From Paenibacillus sp. YYML68 (GTDB taxonomy: Bacteria > Bacillota > Bacilli > Paenibacillales > NBRC-103111), in contig NZ_BQYI01000001.1 of assembly GCF_027923405.1 (NCBI RefSeq), positions 3,884,501 to 3,948,500 on the forward strand: a stretch of 64,000 nucleotides of DNA. Reading direction: 5' to 3'. This document shows, piece after piece, positions 28,830-37,660 of the stretch (its first letter is position 1; each line of letters starts with the position of its first letter). The notes below the pieces were generated by a model that did not search any database, was not told the DNA's origin, and worked only from the letters and a program-made list of their open reading frames with translations. The position numbers and the translations under genes are program-made.

Positions 28830-28932
28830 CGGCGCGGCAGCTGTGCACCTAATCCTTATACGAGTGTTTCCAAACGTGAAGCAATCCATCAATCGAATTT
28901 TTAAACGCTCATGAGCGTATAGCGGCAAACAA

Positions 28933-28955
28933 AATGCGCTCTATTCGAGCGCATC
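28933..28955 (-). terminator. Terminator overlapping the lonB stop codon
   Basis: ATGCGCTC (28954-28947) and GAGCGCAT (28941-28934) pair perfectly around a five-base loop. TTTGTTTG follows on the minus strand. The lonB TAG is in the loop and stem, so the last codons form the terminator. Confidence 0.85.
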
Positions 28956-30647
28956 AGCGTGAAGAATCGTGACCGAGGCTGGCGCTGCCGCATCGGCCGC
29001 AGCCGTGTCCAGCTCGGACGTCTTGACCAGATCAAGACCTAATGTATGGTGAAGCGCCTCTTCGACCGATTCAATCGCCACAACCTGAAGCTCTCCGCTT
29101 AGCTCGGCGAATATTTCTTGCCAGTTCTCCTTCGGAATGAGCACCTTCGTCGCGCCCGCCTGAAACGCCGCCTCCACCTTGGCGATAACGCCTCCCACCG
29201 GCTTCACCTTGCCGCGAATGCTCATCTCGCCTGTTATGGCGATATGGTTGTCGACAGGCACTCGCTTCAAGGCCGACGCGATCGCAACAGCCATCGCGAC
29301 ACCAGCGGAAGGGCCGTCGATCGGTACGCCGCCCGGGAAGTTAATGTGCAGATCGTAATCATACGGCCGGAAGCCAAGCCGACGCAGCACCGTCAGCACG
29401 TTGTCGAGCGAGCCGCGCGCCATACTTTTACGCCTGAGCGTGCGAGAGCCGCCGCCCATCTCTTCCTCATCGACGACACCTGTTATCGTCAATTGACCCG
29501 TGCCCGGCTCAACAACCGGAATGGCGGTCACCTCAATATCGAGCAGCATGCCAAGGTTCGGCCCGTAGACGGCAAGTCCGTTCACAAGACCGATTTCTGG
29601 TCTTAGGTGAATCTTCTTCTCCGGTCGGGGTGAGATCTGCGAGCTGTTCACGACCCATTCAACGTCGGCCACGGTCAGCTCGCGCCGATTCTCGGTGAGG
29701 GCCATCCCTGCTGCCAGCTGGATAACATTAACAGCTTCTCGACCGTTCGTCGCATACTTCATTACGACCTCGATCGCCTCGGCATTGTCTGGGAGCCCGA
29801 TCTTCTTAAGCGCCTTCGTCGCGATCGTGCCGATCTCATCAGGCAGCAGCGGGCGGAAGTAGATCTCCATACAACGTGAACGAATCGCAGGTGGAAGCTC
29901 CTGCGGACTGCGCGTCGTCGCGCCCACTAACCGGAAATCGGCCGGCAGGCCGTTCTGGAACACGTCATGGATGTAGCTCGGAACGTTAGTATCCTCGGAA
30001 TTGTAGTAGGCGCTCTCAAGGAATACCTTGCGGTCCTCCAGCACCTTTAACAATTTATTCATCTGATGCGGATGCAATTCACCGATCTCGTCGATGAACA
30101 GCAGGCCGCCGTGCGCCTTCGTCACCGCCCCTGGCTTCGGCTGTGGTATGCCGGCTACCCCCATCGCTCCAGCGCCTTGGTAGATCGGATCGTGTACCGA
30201 GCCAATGAGCGGATCGGCGATGCCCCGTTCGTCGAACCGTGCCGTCGTCGCGTCGATCTCCGTGAATTTGGCATCCGGGCGAAAAGGCGATTCCGCGTTC
30301 TTCTTCGCTTCCTCGAGCACGACCCGTGCAGCGGCCGTCTTGCCGACCCCCGGCGGTCCGTAAATAATGACGTGCTGCGGATTAGCGCCGCACAGCGCCG
30401 CCTTGAGCGCCTTCAGGCCCTCCTTCTGCCCGATGATGTCCTCCATCGCTTGCGGCCTCGTTTTTTCAGCCAACGGCTTATTTAATGATATCGTTCTAAG
30501 CCGGCGAAGCTTCTCCAGCTCCTTCTTCGACTCCTTGTCCATCGCCGTTCGATTGCTCTGCTGGTTGCGTAGCATGTTCCAAAAGTACAAGCCGATGACG
30601 ACAGCAAAAAAAAGTTGTACGATCATGACGATCACGCTGATTCCCAT
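28941..30647 (-). CDS. lonB: Membrane-anchored Lon-like protease LonB
   Basis: LonB is the second Lon of spore formers, in B. subtilis made in the forespore. The 568-residue protein has an N-terminal transmembrane helix (residues 5-24), Walker [10 protein letters not shown] at about 96-104, Walker B LLFIDEIGELH, and a C-terminal protease domain. In that domain the catalytic Ser in PIDGPSAGVAM lies near residue 445, followed by a Lys region (KVKPVGGVIAKVEAA). It lacks the long LonA N-terminal domain. AGGTTGAGG precedes the ATG. It lies directly upstream of lonA, as in Bacillus, but is separated by a terminator. A weak sigma-F-like promoter is seen upstream. Confidence 0.95.
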   Translation of the reverse strand: MGISVIVMIVQLFFAVVIGLYFWNMLRNQQSNRTAMDKESKKELEKLRRLRTISLNKPLAEKTRPQAMEDIIGQKEGLKALKAALCGANPQHVIIYGPPGVGKTAAARVVLEEAKKNAESPFRPDAKFTEIDATTARFDERGIADPLIGSVHDPIYQGAGAMGVAGIPQPKPGAVTKAHGGLLFIDEIGELHPHQMNKLLKVLEDRKVFLESAYYNSEDTNVPSYIHDVFQNGLPADFRLVGATTRSPQELPPAIRSRCMEIYFRPLLPDEIGTIATKALKKIGLPDNAEAIEVVMKYATNGREAVNVIQLAAGMALTENRRELTVADVEWVVNSSQISPRPEKKIHLRPEIGLVNGLAVYGPNLGMLLDIEVTAIPVVEPGTGQLTITGVVDEEEMGGGSRTLRRKSMARGSLDNVLTVLRRLGFRPYDYDLHINFPGGVPIDGPSAGVAMAVAIASALKRVPVDNHIAITGEMSIRGKVKPVGGVIAKVEAAFQAGATKVLIPKENWQEIFAELSGELQVVAIESVEEALHHTLGLDLVKTSELDTAAADAAAPASVTILHADALE

Positions 30648-30683
30648 CGTTCCTCAACCTCCCGTTGTTGCGAGTATACTTGG

Positions 30684-30714
30684 TAGTATTGCCCTTAGCT
30701 GGTAGCATTAATCC
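30684..30714 (-). promoter_or_regulatory. Possible forespore (sigma-F type) promoter of lonB
   Basis: GGCAATACTA (30693-30684) fits the sigma-F -10 pattern GGNNANANTR, but the -35 candidate GGATTA 15 bases upstream matches poorly. Low confidence. Confidence 0.3.
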
Positions 30715-30801
30715 GCGCAAAGTCCATTCTTTTCGGAAATGCTAGTACTGCTGCTGTATAGGCAAGGCTTATCATTCCGTACGAAAGGAAAGCGAATCGA
30801 T

Positions 30802-31563
30802 ATGAATGCTGCGATCCGTACCATTAAATACCTGATATTGATAGCTAGTCTCATGCTCGGGCTGCGTGTGCCTCCGTCCGCCCAGGCGATGCCTGACTCG
30901 TTCCTGTTGCCTGAAATCAAGACAGACCACCCGGCCATGTCTAACGTTGATATTCTAATCGATGTCGGGCACGGCGGAATCGATGGCGGTACCTCCCACG
31001 GTAACCTTCTTGAGAAAGATATTAATCTGGCTGTCGCCAAAAAAACGTACGATCAGCTTCGACAGAGCGGGTACACGGTGCTCATCAACCGTATGGACGA
31101 TTATGCATTAAGCGGAGAGAATAAGTGGCTCCATACGCGCTCGAGGCATATTAAAGATCTCGCTCAGCGCGCCCATCTGGCCAATGAGGTAAGTGCGAAG
31201 GCAGTCATCAGCATCCACGTTAACTCGGCCAAGCGTCCCGCTAAGCGTGGTGCGATCATGCTGCATCAACAAAACGAGCGCAGCCAAACACTGGCCAACG
31301 CGCTGCAGCAAAGCATGAATGCGATGTACGAGATTGAGAATGAACCGGTGCTCGGCAAAACGTATTACTTGCTCAAGCACATCAAATCGCCTGCCGTTAT
31401 CGTCGAAATGGGCTTTATTACGAATGGTGAGGATCGGGAGCTGATGCGCAGTGAGGAAGGTCAGCAGAAGCTGGCTGCTGCGATCGCGGCTGGCACGGAG
31501 GCATACTTGAAGGACGTCCCGCCATCGAGTGAGGAGAGCGAGCCGCCTCGCAGCGGCTCTTGA
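30802..31563 (+). CDS. cwlD: N-acetylmuramoyl-L-alanine amidase, CwlD-like
   Basis: A zinc amidase (Amidase_3 fold) that cleaves the peptide from muramic acid. CwlD-type enzymes start muramic-delta-lactam formation in spore cortex, needed for germination. From the ATG at 30802 the 253-residue product has a signal or anchor segment (residues 9-29, ending SAQA). Zinc and catalytic residues are H57 (DVGHGGIDGG), E71 (LLEKD), H139 (SIHVNS) and E202 (VIVEMGF). The region RSRHIKDLAQRAHLAN resembles CwlD more than other amidases. The neighbour at 31601 is a polysaccharide deacetylase relative, but it is convergent. The assignment to CwlD rather than another amidase is inference. Confidence 0.8.
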   Translation: MNAAIRTIKYLILIASLMLGLRVPPSAQAMPDSFLLPEIKTDHPAMSNVDILIDVGHGGIDGGTSHGNLLEKDINLAVAKKTYDQLRQSGYTVLINRMDDYALSGENKWLHTRSRHIKDLAQRAHLANEVSAKAVISIHVNSAKRPAKRGAIMLHQQNERSQTLANALQQSMNAMYEIENEPVLGKTYYLLKHIKSPAVIVEMGFITNGEDRELMRSEEGQQKLAAAIAAGTEAYLKDVPPSSEESEPPRSGS

Positions 31564-31600
31564 TCGGATCTTACAGCTAGATCATTAAACCCGAATACCA

Positions 31601-32401
31601 TTACTTCATCACCTGAGACACAGGTACGAAGCTGGCTCCCAGCTTCTCGAGCTGTGGAATCGTCTCCTTCATGACAGCTGCCGTATGCTTGCCCGGTGGG
31701 CCGACGTGGCCAATGACGATCGTATCGGACTGCTTCTTTACGAGCTTCTGCAGCAACACCGCTTGCTTCGCAATATGAGCGCGGGTGTACACATCGTCCA
31801 TGAAGATATGATTCTCCGCTGTCTTCACGCCGAGCTCCTTGGATAGCTTGCCAATTACGCTCTTATCTGTTGTCCGACTGTCCAGGAAAAATAGTCCGCG
31901 CTCCTTGCACACCTCGAGGATGATGCGCATCACACGCTCATCTGCAGTCGCCTTGGAGCCCATATGGTTGTTAATGCCGATCGCATGCGGTACATCATCG
32001 ATCGCCTTCGTCACCCGTTCCCGAATCTCGTCATCGGTCAGCTTCGTCGTAATGGCGCCGGGACCGAGCCATTCTGGCTTCCCCTTGCGAGGCTCGAGCG
32101 GCATATGCACAAGCACCTCCTTGCCGAGCCGATGCGCCCATTCCGCATCGCGCTTCGTCGTCGGCAGGAACGGCATGACCGCGGCGCCGAACGGAATGGA
32201 GAGCTCCATCATCTGCTCGGTGCCCTGCATATCGTTACCGAAGTCGTCGATCACGAGGGCAACGCGCTTGGCTGTAGCTTCAGCTACCTCTGGGGGCAGG
32301 CCAGTCGGCTGCGGTGCCGTCCATGCTTGTCCAGCAGCTGGAGCTGTACATGCCCAAGCGAGCACCAGGCATAGTATCAAGCGAATTCCATGTTTTCTCA
32401 T
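31601..32401 (-). CDS. Divergent polysaccharide deacetylase family protein, secreted
   Basis: A 266-residue protein with a clear signal peptide (IRLILCLVLAWACTAPAAGQA). The domain is the divergent polysaccharide deacetylase (YibQ/DUF610) type: VALVIDDFGND near residue 48, PFGAAVMPFLPTT, EVLVHMPLEP, AIGINNHMGSKAT and IVIGHVGPPGKHT. The Asp pair and the His residues of NNHMGS and GHVG could hold a metal. The enzyme presumably acts on cell-wall or exported glycans, but no substrate is established for this family. It is a single gene, convergent with the amidase gene. Confidence 0.88.
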   Translation of the reverse strand: MRKHGIRLILCLVLAWACTAPAAGQAWTAPQPTGLPPEVAEATAKRVALVIDDFGNDMQGTEQMMELSIPFGAAVMPFLPTTKRDAEWAHRLGKEVLVHMPLEPRKGKPEWLGPGAITTKLTDDEIRERVTKAIDDVPHAIGINNHMGSKATADERVMRIILEVCKERGLFFLDSRTTDKSVIGKLSKELGVKTAENHIFMDDVYTRAHIAKQAVLLQKLVKKQSDTIVIGHVGPPGKHTAAVMKETIPQLEKLGASFVPVSQVMK

Positions 32402-32505
32402 ATACGCAGCCTTCTTTCTCTAGGTATGGTATATGTTGTTGTTCTCTAAATGGGTTCGAACTATACGCATACGTTGACGTTAACCAAAGAATGAGGTGAT
32501 GAAGC

Positions 32506-32607
32506 ATGCAGTATCGTAGCCTATGGTATTCCCGCATCATTGCCACTGCAATAGGCATTGTAGCAGCGGCGTCTATGCCCTTTTACTTTGCAACACGTGC
32601 AAAATAA
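32506..32607 (+). CDS. Small 33-residue hydrophobic protein, unknown
   Basis: The ATG at 32506 has GAGGTG 7 bases upstream, an excellent site. The frame MQYRSLWYSRIIATAIG... has a positively charged start and a single hydrophobic stretch of about 16 residues, and ends with TAA at 32607, 22 bases before a strong hairpin. The combination of ribosome site, membrane segment and following hairpin supports a real small protein. The length is too short for family recognition. Confidence 0.5.
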   Translation: MQYRSLWYSRIIATAIGIVAAASMPFYFATRAK

Positions 32608-32629
32608 AACAATTGCAATAAACGCAAGA

Positions 32630-32655
32630 AGGCCTGTGCGTAAAAGCACAGGCCT
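32630..32655. terminator. Hairpin serving the manganese catalase gene and possibly the small protein gene
   Basis: AGGCCTGTGC and GCACAGGCCT form a perfect 10-bp stem between two convergent genes. The minus-strand side continues TCTTGCGTTT, the plus side ATTGATG. Confidence 0.7.
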
Positions 32656-32676
32656 ATTGATGCAGTATTGATCGCT

Positions 32677-33540
32677 CTAAGCGATTGGCGGTACATGAGG
32701 AGCGTTAGTGTTGCCGTGCAGCACCGCCGGCGGCGTATCGTATATGTAGCTAGGCGCAGGGGCGAGCACCGGCTTCGAGCCGAACGGCACTGGCTGCTGA
32801 ACGTATTGAAATTGGCCGTAGCCGTCCATGCTTGGGCCGTGCGCCCACCGTCCTGCAGCACTCTCATCGCCTCTCGACAAGTTGTAGAGTGTGTAGGCTA
32901 CGGACGATTTCTCCAGCTCGCGAGGGAATGTGCTCGGCACGACCAGACCTTCCTTCGCCTCCAGCTCAGCGATCGCGGCCGCCCACTGGTTCTGATGCAT
33001 CGTATCACGGGCGATCAGGAACGAGAGCATGTCGCGCACACCGCGGTCCGACGTCTGCTCATACAATCTCGCTACTTGAAGTCGTCCCTGCGATTCCGCA
33101 GTCAAGTTCGCGCGGAAGTCAGCCAGCAGGTTGCCGCTCGCGGCTACATATTTGGCGCTCCACGGCAGACCTACACAATCAGCCGGCATCGCACCAAGTC
33201 CGGACACGATCATATGCTGTGGATTCATGCCGCCGAGTATCGCCGCGATGAGCGGGTTCTGCGCAGCCTCCTCCAGCTGAGCGACCGGCGCCCCCTCAAG
33301 CAGTCTAGCGATCATCGTCGCCAGCATCTCAACGTGCGCCAGCTCCTCCGCACCTGTATCGAACAGCAGATCCCGATATTTACCGTCTCCGCGTGTATTC
33401 CAGCCTTGGAACAAATATTGAATCGCAACTGTAATCTCTCCGAATTGTCCGCCCAGCACCTCCTGCAGCTTTCGTGCGAACACCGGATCTGGCCGTTCAG
33501 GTCTTGCCTCGTACTGAAGCTCCTTCACATGATAGAACAT
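32677..33540 (-). CDS. Manganese (non-heme) catalase
   Basis: A dimanganese catalase that breaks down hydrogen peroxide. I start it at the ATG at 33540 (MFYHVKELQY), the normal family N-terminus, with GGGAGG upstream. The open frame to 33660 is an upstream extension. All five metal ligands known from the Lactobacillus enzyme fall at matching places: E35, E66, H69, E149 and H182. The 287-residue protein ends in a Pro/Gly/Tyr-rich tail. Related proteins include spore coat CotJC, so a spore location is possible, but no sporulation promoter was recognised here. Confidence 0.93.
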   Translation of the reverse strand: MFYHVKELQYEARPERPDPVFARKLQEVLGGQFGEITVAIQYLFQGWNTRGDGKYRDLLFDTGAEELAHVEMLATMIARLLEGAPVAQLEEAAQNPLIAAILGGMNPQHMIVSGLGAMPADCVGLPWSAKYVAASGNLLADFRANLTAESQGRLQVARLYEQTSDRGVRDMLSFLIARDTMHQNQWAAAIAELEAKEGLVVPSTFPRELEKSSVAYTLYNLSRGDESAAGRWAHGPSMDGYGQFQYVQQPVPFGSKPVLAPAPSYIYDTPPAVLHGNTNAPHVPPIA

Positions 33541-33675
33541 GGATGTCATTCCTCCCGCAAGCTCGTTTGCAATTCGACATGCTATCTCATGCAACAGCTC
33601 TATCCTATTCGGTACGAAGAATGTCCTATGACCTGACAACAAGTGTTGCGATAGCGCCAAATTATCTCATCAGTG

Positions 33676-34098
33676 CTACTCAAGCTTGAAGTTAGCTTTT
33701 TCGTCATTTAGATACAGCTCAATTTTGTTAGGTTGAGTGTTTAAAGTTATGATTGCTAGAGACTCTTTTTTTACATAATGATCGTTAGATGCCATTTTAT
33801 CATTCAAATATATACTCAAAGTCCCATCTTTGTATTTTGATTTCGTTATTCTGTAATCGTAGCTAAGTTCTTTTCTTGAATAGACCAGGTAGCTTATATC
33901 CTCTGTTTGAACATGATCTCCAGTTATTTTTTTTACATATATACCGACTTCATTCGAATTGTTTTCTATCCATGTTTGTAGGCTTTGATCTAGGTCAGAA
34001 ACGTTCACATTCTTTGTTTTTACGGTAGCTTGTTCATTTGAACAAGCAACTAATATAATCATACATATTGTAATCATAATTTTTTTTGAAATCGTCAT
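33676..34098 (-). CDS. Small lipoprotein, unknown function, AT-rich gene
   Basis: A 140-residue predicted lipoprotein: the signal sequence KKIMITICMIILVAC ends in the lipobox LVAC with Cys at about residue 19. The ATG at 34098 has AAGGAG 5 bases upstream. The mature part is polar and Lys/Asn/Asp-rich with no motif I recognise. The gene is clearly more AT-rich than the genes on either side and uses A/T-ending codons, which suggests recent acquisition. It is a lone gene between the catalase and ispG and looks intact. Confidence 0.78.
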   Translation of the reverse strand: MTISKKIMITICMIILVACSNEQATVKTKNVNVSDLDQSLQTWIENNSNEVGIYVKKITGDHVQTEDISYLVYSRKELSYDYRITKSKYKDGTLSIYLNDKMASNDHYVKKESLAIITLNTQPNKIELYLNDEKANFKLE

Positions 34099-34160
34099 AT
34101 ACTCTCCTTGATTCAAGCTATAACCTTGAGTCTTTTGAATATAAACTTCCAGTTTAATCC

Positions 34161-34199
34161 AAAAAGAGCAGGCTATCTTTTCGATAACCGCTCTTTTTG
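34161..34199. terminator. Bidirectional-type terminator downstream of ispG
   Basis: AAAAAGAGC...GCTCTTTTT outer arms with inner GGCTATC/GATAACC pairing. Poly-T follows on either strand. It ends the ispG transcript and insulates the lipoprotein gene. Confidence 0.85.
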
Positions 34200-34268
34200 T
34201 GTTGCAGGCCCAACGTCATAACTGACATTGCCCTACAGGGTACTCCCTACTGCTATGTCTACTTCCAG

Positions 34269-35378
34269 CTACACATTCGCGTGCTTGTCCCGACCCGGTA
34301 TTTCGCCGGTCCGTTCGAAATGCTCGACGATAATGTCGATTTCCTTCTTCAGCTCGGAAAGCAGCTCTGCCTCAGGCACCTTGCGGATCATCTCTCCGTA
34401 GCGGAACAGCATTCCCTCGCCGCGGGCGCCAGCGATGCCGATATCGGCCTCACGCGCCTCGCCTGGGCCGTTCACTGCGCAGCCCAGCACCGACACCTTG
34501 ATCGGCACCTTCAGCTTGGAGATGTACTCCTCCACCTCATTAGCGATGGAGAACAGATCGATATCCAGACGACCGCATGTCGGACACGAGACGAGAGTCG
34601 CCGCGTTCGTAATAAGACCGAATGATTTCAACAGCTCGCGGCATACCTTCACTTCCTCGACCGGATCCGCGCTTAGCGAGATGCGGATCGTCGAGCCGAG
34701 GCCCATGCTGAGCAGAGCGCCGAGGCCTGCTGCGCTTTTCACCGTACCGGAGAATAGCGTACCAGCTTCCGTGATGCCCAGATGCAGTGGGTAGCGGAAA
34801 GCAGAAGCCGCCTGCGTATATGCAGCGATCGCCATTGGAACGTCGGAAGCCTTAAGCGAGACGATGATATCTTTGAAATCGAGCTCCTCTAGAATGCCAA
34901 TGTGGAAGAGCGCGCTCTCCACCATCGCCTCCGGCGTCGGATAGCCGTACTTCTCCAGCAGGTGATTCTCCAGCGAGCCTGCGTTCACACCGATCCGGAT
35001 CGGAATGCCGCGTTCCTTACACGCCTTCACTACCGCTTCGACCTTCTCGCGGCGGCCAATGTTGCCCGGATTGATCCGAACCTTGTCAATACCGTTCTCA
35101 ATGGCCATGAGCGCGAGACGATGATCGAAGTGAATGTCAGCTACGAGCGGAATCGAGATTTGGCGCTTAATTTCTTTAATCGCCTCCGCTGCTTCCTTGT
35201 TATTCACCGTCACTCGAACGATTTGGCAGCCTGCCTCCTCGAGACGATGGATCTCGGCTACCGTCGCCTTCACATCTGCTGTTTTCGTCGTGCACATGCT
35301 TTGAATAATAACATCGTTACTGCCGCCAATCGTGAGATTGCCGACCTTGACCGGTATGGTTTCTGTTCTGTGGAACAT
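34269..35378 (-). CDS. ispG: 4-hydroxy-3-methylbut-2-enyl diphosphate synthase (GcpE)
   Basis: IspG is an iron-sulfur enzyme of the MEP isoprenoid route. The 369-residue protein has the TIM-barrel N-terminus ([43 protein letters not shown]). The [4Fe-4S] ligands are in [11 protein letters not shown] near residue 267 and [11 protein letters not shown] near residue 302. The ATG at 35378 follows a GGGGAGAG site. It lies downstream of clpX across a 116-bp gap with a large hairpin, and ends at a strong terminator. Confidence 0.97.
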   Translation of the reverse strand: MFHRTETIPVKVGNLTIGGSNDVIIQSMCTTKTADVKATVAEIHRLEEAGCQIVRVTVNNKEAAEAIKEIKRQISIPLVADIHFDHRLALMAIENGIDKVRINPGNIGRREKVEAVVKACKERGIPIRIGVNAGSLENHLLEKYGYPTPEAMVESALFHIGILEELDFKDIIVSLKASDVPMAIAAYTQAASAFRYPLHLGITEAGTLFSGTVKSAAGLGALLSMGLGSTIRISLSADPVEEVKVCRELLKSFGLITNAATLVSCPTCGRLDIDLFSIANEVEEYISKLKVPIKVSVLGCAVNGPGEAREADIGIAGARGEGMLFRYGEMIRKVPEAELLSELKKEIDIIVEHFERTGEIPGRDKHANV

Positions 35379-35413
35379 TGGATTCTCTCCCCATGAACCG
35401 AAACATCCTCCGC

Positions 35414-35462
35414 TCTATTGAGAGCTTCGCCGCAGCCATCAGCGGCCGCTTCTCGTCAATAG
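35414..35462 (-). terminator. Large hairpin between clpX and ispG
   Basis: CTATTGA (35462-35456) and TCAATAG (35420-35414) close a long imperfect stem that includes GAAGC and GGCCGC pairings. There is no T-tract, so it may slow or process rather than stop transcription. Confidence 0.4.
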
Positions 35463-35494
35463 ATTGGAGGTGTCGGATTGCATAATATGAACGC

Positions 35495-36760
35495 TTACGC
35501 GCTTTCTTCCTTCTTCTTGATCGATACACCGTCGACAGCCGTAATCTGTGGCACCATCTTCGCCTGTACCGCATCCTTCGTGACTACGCACTTCGAGGAC
35601 TCAGTACGGGAAGGCGCCTCGTACATCACATCGAGCATAATGCCTTCGATGATCGCACGCAGTCCGCGGGCACCCGTATTACGCTTGATCGCTTCCTTCG
35701 CGATCTCCTCAAGCGCCTCTTGCTCGAATTCGAGCGTTACGTTATCCATCTCCAGCAGCTTCTGATACTGCTTCACAAGCGCGTTCTTCGGCTCGCTCAG
35801 AATGCGCACGAGTGCACCCTCGTCAAGCGGCTCCAGCGTCGATACGACGGGAAGACGACCAACGAACTCCGGAATGAGACCGAACTTCAACAGATCCTCA
35901 GGTAAGACGAGGGACAAATATTCACCTGGCTTCAGATCAACCTTATGTCCATCCGTGCCGAAGCCGATGACCTTCTTACCGATCCGGCGCTTAATAATTT
36001 GCTCCAGTCCGTCGAACGCACCACCGCAGATGAACAAGATGTTCGTCGTATCAATCTGGATGAACTCCTGATGCGGATGCTTACGACCGCCCTGCGGAGG
36101 AACAGAAGCAACCGTACCCTCCAGAATCTTGAGGAGCGCCTGCTGTACACCTTCGCCCGAGACGTCACGAGTGATCGATGGGTTCTCCGACTTGCGCGCT
36201 ACTTTATCGATCTCATCGATATAAATAATGCCGCGTTCGGCCTTCTCCACATCGTAATCGGCAGCCTGAATCAGCTTGAGCAAAATGTTCTCAACGTCCT
36301 CGCCCACATAGCCAGCCTCTGTCAAAGAAGTAGCGTCTGCGATCGCAAAAGGAACGTTTAAAATTTTAGCAAGCGTTTGCGCGAGTAGTGTCTTACCGCT
36401 ACCTGTAGGTCCTACAAGGATGATGTTGGACTTCTGAAGCTCAACCTCTTCCTGCTTGCCAGCCTGCGAATTAATACGCTTATAGTGGTTATATACCGCT
36501 ACGGACAGCGACTTCTTCGCCTGCTCTTGACCGATTACATACGAATCAAGAATGGCCCGGATCTCCATCGGCTTCGGAACGTCCTTCAGGTCAAGCTCTT
36601 CCTCGTGACCCAATTCTTCCTCAACGATTTCGGTACAAAGCTCGATGCATTCGTCGCATATATAAACGCCTGGCCCAGCGACCAGCTTACGCACTTGCTC
36701 CTGCGACTTGCCGCAGAAGGAGCATTTCAGCTGACCCTTCTCATCGTTAAATTTAAACAT
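35495..36760 (-). CDS. clpX: ATP-dependent Clp protease ATP-binding subunit ClpX
   Basis: ClpX unfolds tagged proteins and feeds them to ClpP. The zinc-binding domain has C13, C16, C35 and C38. Walker A is GPTGSGKT at 117-124 and Walker [12 protein letters not shown]. The IGF-type loop for ClpP binding appears as VIGFGTD. Length is 421, normal. It follows clpP by only 15 bases, so the two are probably co-transcribed, unlike B. subtilis where clpP is unlinked. Confidence 0.97.
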   Translation of the reverse strand: MFKFNDEKGQLKCSFCGKSQEQVRKLVAGPGVYICDECIELCTEIVEEELGHEEELDLKDVPKPMEIRAILDSYVIGQEQAKKSLSVAVYNHYKRINSQAGKQEEVELQKSNIILVGPTGSGKTLLAQTLAKILNVPFAIADATSLTEAGYVGEDVENILLKLIQAADYDVEKAERGIIYIDEIDKVARKSENPSITRDVSGEGVQQALLKILEGTVASVPPQGGRKHPHQEFIQIDTTNILFICGGAFDGLEQIIKRRIGKKVIGFGTDGHKVDLKPGEYLSLVLPEDLLKFGLIPEFVGRLPVVSTLEPLDEGALVRILSEPKNALVKQYQKLLEMDNVTLEFEQEALEEIAKEAIKRNTGARGLRAIIEGIMLDVMYEAPSRTESSKCVVTKDAVQAKMVPQITAVDGVSIKKKEESA

Positions 36761-36775
36761 GGGATCACTCCTATT

Positions 36776-37366
36776 CTAAGTCAAATCACTGCGAGTGATA
36801 ACCGAATCAATGAGACCGTAAGCCTTCGCTTCCTCGGCGCTCATGAAATTATCGCGGTCGGTATCGCGTTCAATCTTCTCGTAAGGCTGACCGGTACGAT
36901 CTACATAGATCTGATTCAGCTTCTGCTTCGTCTTGATGATCCAATCGGCGTGAATCTTGATGTCAGAGGCCTGACCCCGCACACCGCCAAGTGGCTGATG
37001 AATCATGATCTCGCTGTTCGGCAGAGCAAAGCGCTTGCCCGGCGCTCCCGCTGTCAGCAGCAAAGAACCCATGCTTGCCGCCATACCGACGCAAATCGTC
37101 GAAACATCCGGCTTGATGAACTGCATTGTATCATAAATACCCATTCCGGCTGTTACCGAACCACCAGGTGAGTTAATGTACAAGCTGATATCCTTATCGG
37201 AATCTTGAGCAGCCAAAAAGAGCAGCTGCGCAATAACCAGGTTGGCGACGTCATCATCAATCGCGCTTCCCAGAAAAATAATGCGATCCTTCAGCAAACG
37301 GGAATAAATATCGTAAGAGCGTTCGCCGCGGCCTTCCTGTTCCACAACCATAGGTACCAGAGTCAT
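36776..37366 (-). CDS. clpP: ATP-dependent Clp protease proteolytic subunit
   Basis: The serine peptidase ring of ClpXP and related complexes. S98 ([11 protein letters not shown]), H123 (IMIHQPLGG) and an Asp near 172 form the triad. Length is 196. The start [16 protein letters not shown] is canonical. It stands between tig and clpX, an order shared with many bacteria. A candidate sigma-A promoter is at 37424-37452. Only one CtsR-like heptad is seen upstream, so CtsR control is not supported. Confidence 0.97.
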   Translation of the reverse strand: MTLVPMVVEQEGRGERSYDIYSRLLKDRIIFLGSAIDDDVANLVIAQLLFLAAQDSDKDISLYINSPGGSVTAGMGIYDTMQFIKPDVSTICVGMAASMGSLLLTAGAPGKRFALPNSEIMIHQPLGGVRGQASDIKIHADWIIKTKQKLNQIYVDRTGQPYEKIERDTDRDNFMSAEEAKAYGLIDSVITRSDLT

Positions 37367-37423
37367 CGAGATCCAACCCCTTTACTTCATATTACATAGC
37401 CTAAAACTAACGCCTTGCCCATC

Positions 37424-37452
37424 ATTGTAACACGTTTAAAGCTCAAAGTCAT
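37424..37452 (-). promoter_or_regulatory. Candidate sigma-A promoter of clpP
   Basis: ATGACT (37452-37447), 17 bases, TACAAT (37429-37424). About 60 bases upstream of clpP. Confidence 0.4.
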
Positions 37453-37601
37453 ATCGCCCGCCCGGAGGGCAGACATGCAGGCTTACAGGAATTTGACCGT
37501 TGCGGCTATAGTGAAATATCAGGCTCCGACAAATTAACGGATTGGCAAATAAGTATGTAACAGCTTCATTTTTATGTATGTAATCGTTAAGAAGGTAAAA
37601 C

Positions 37602-37632
37602 AAAGGCACGCATCCATTGTACACGTGCCTTT
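37602..37632 (-). terminator. Terminator after tig
   Basis: AAAGGCACG and CGTGCCTTT pair perfectly around a 13-base loop, followed by GTTTTACC on the minus strand, 28 bases after the tig stop. Confidence 0.82.
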
Positions 37633-37660
37633 GGTTGAATATGTTGCGTATAGGTTACGC

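Noticed and set aside
37485..37500. CtsR operator upstream of clpP
   Set aside because: Only one GGTCAAA heptad is present; the required second tandem heptad is missing.
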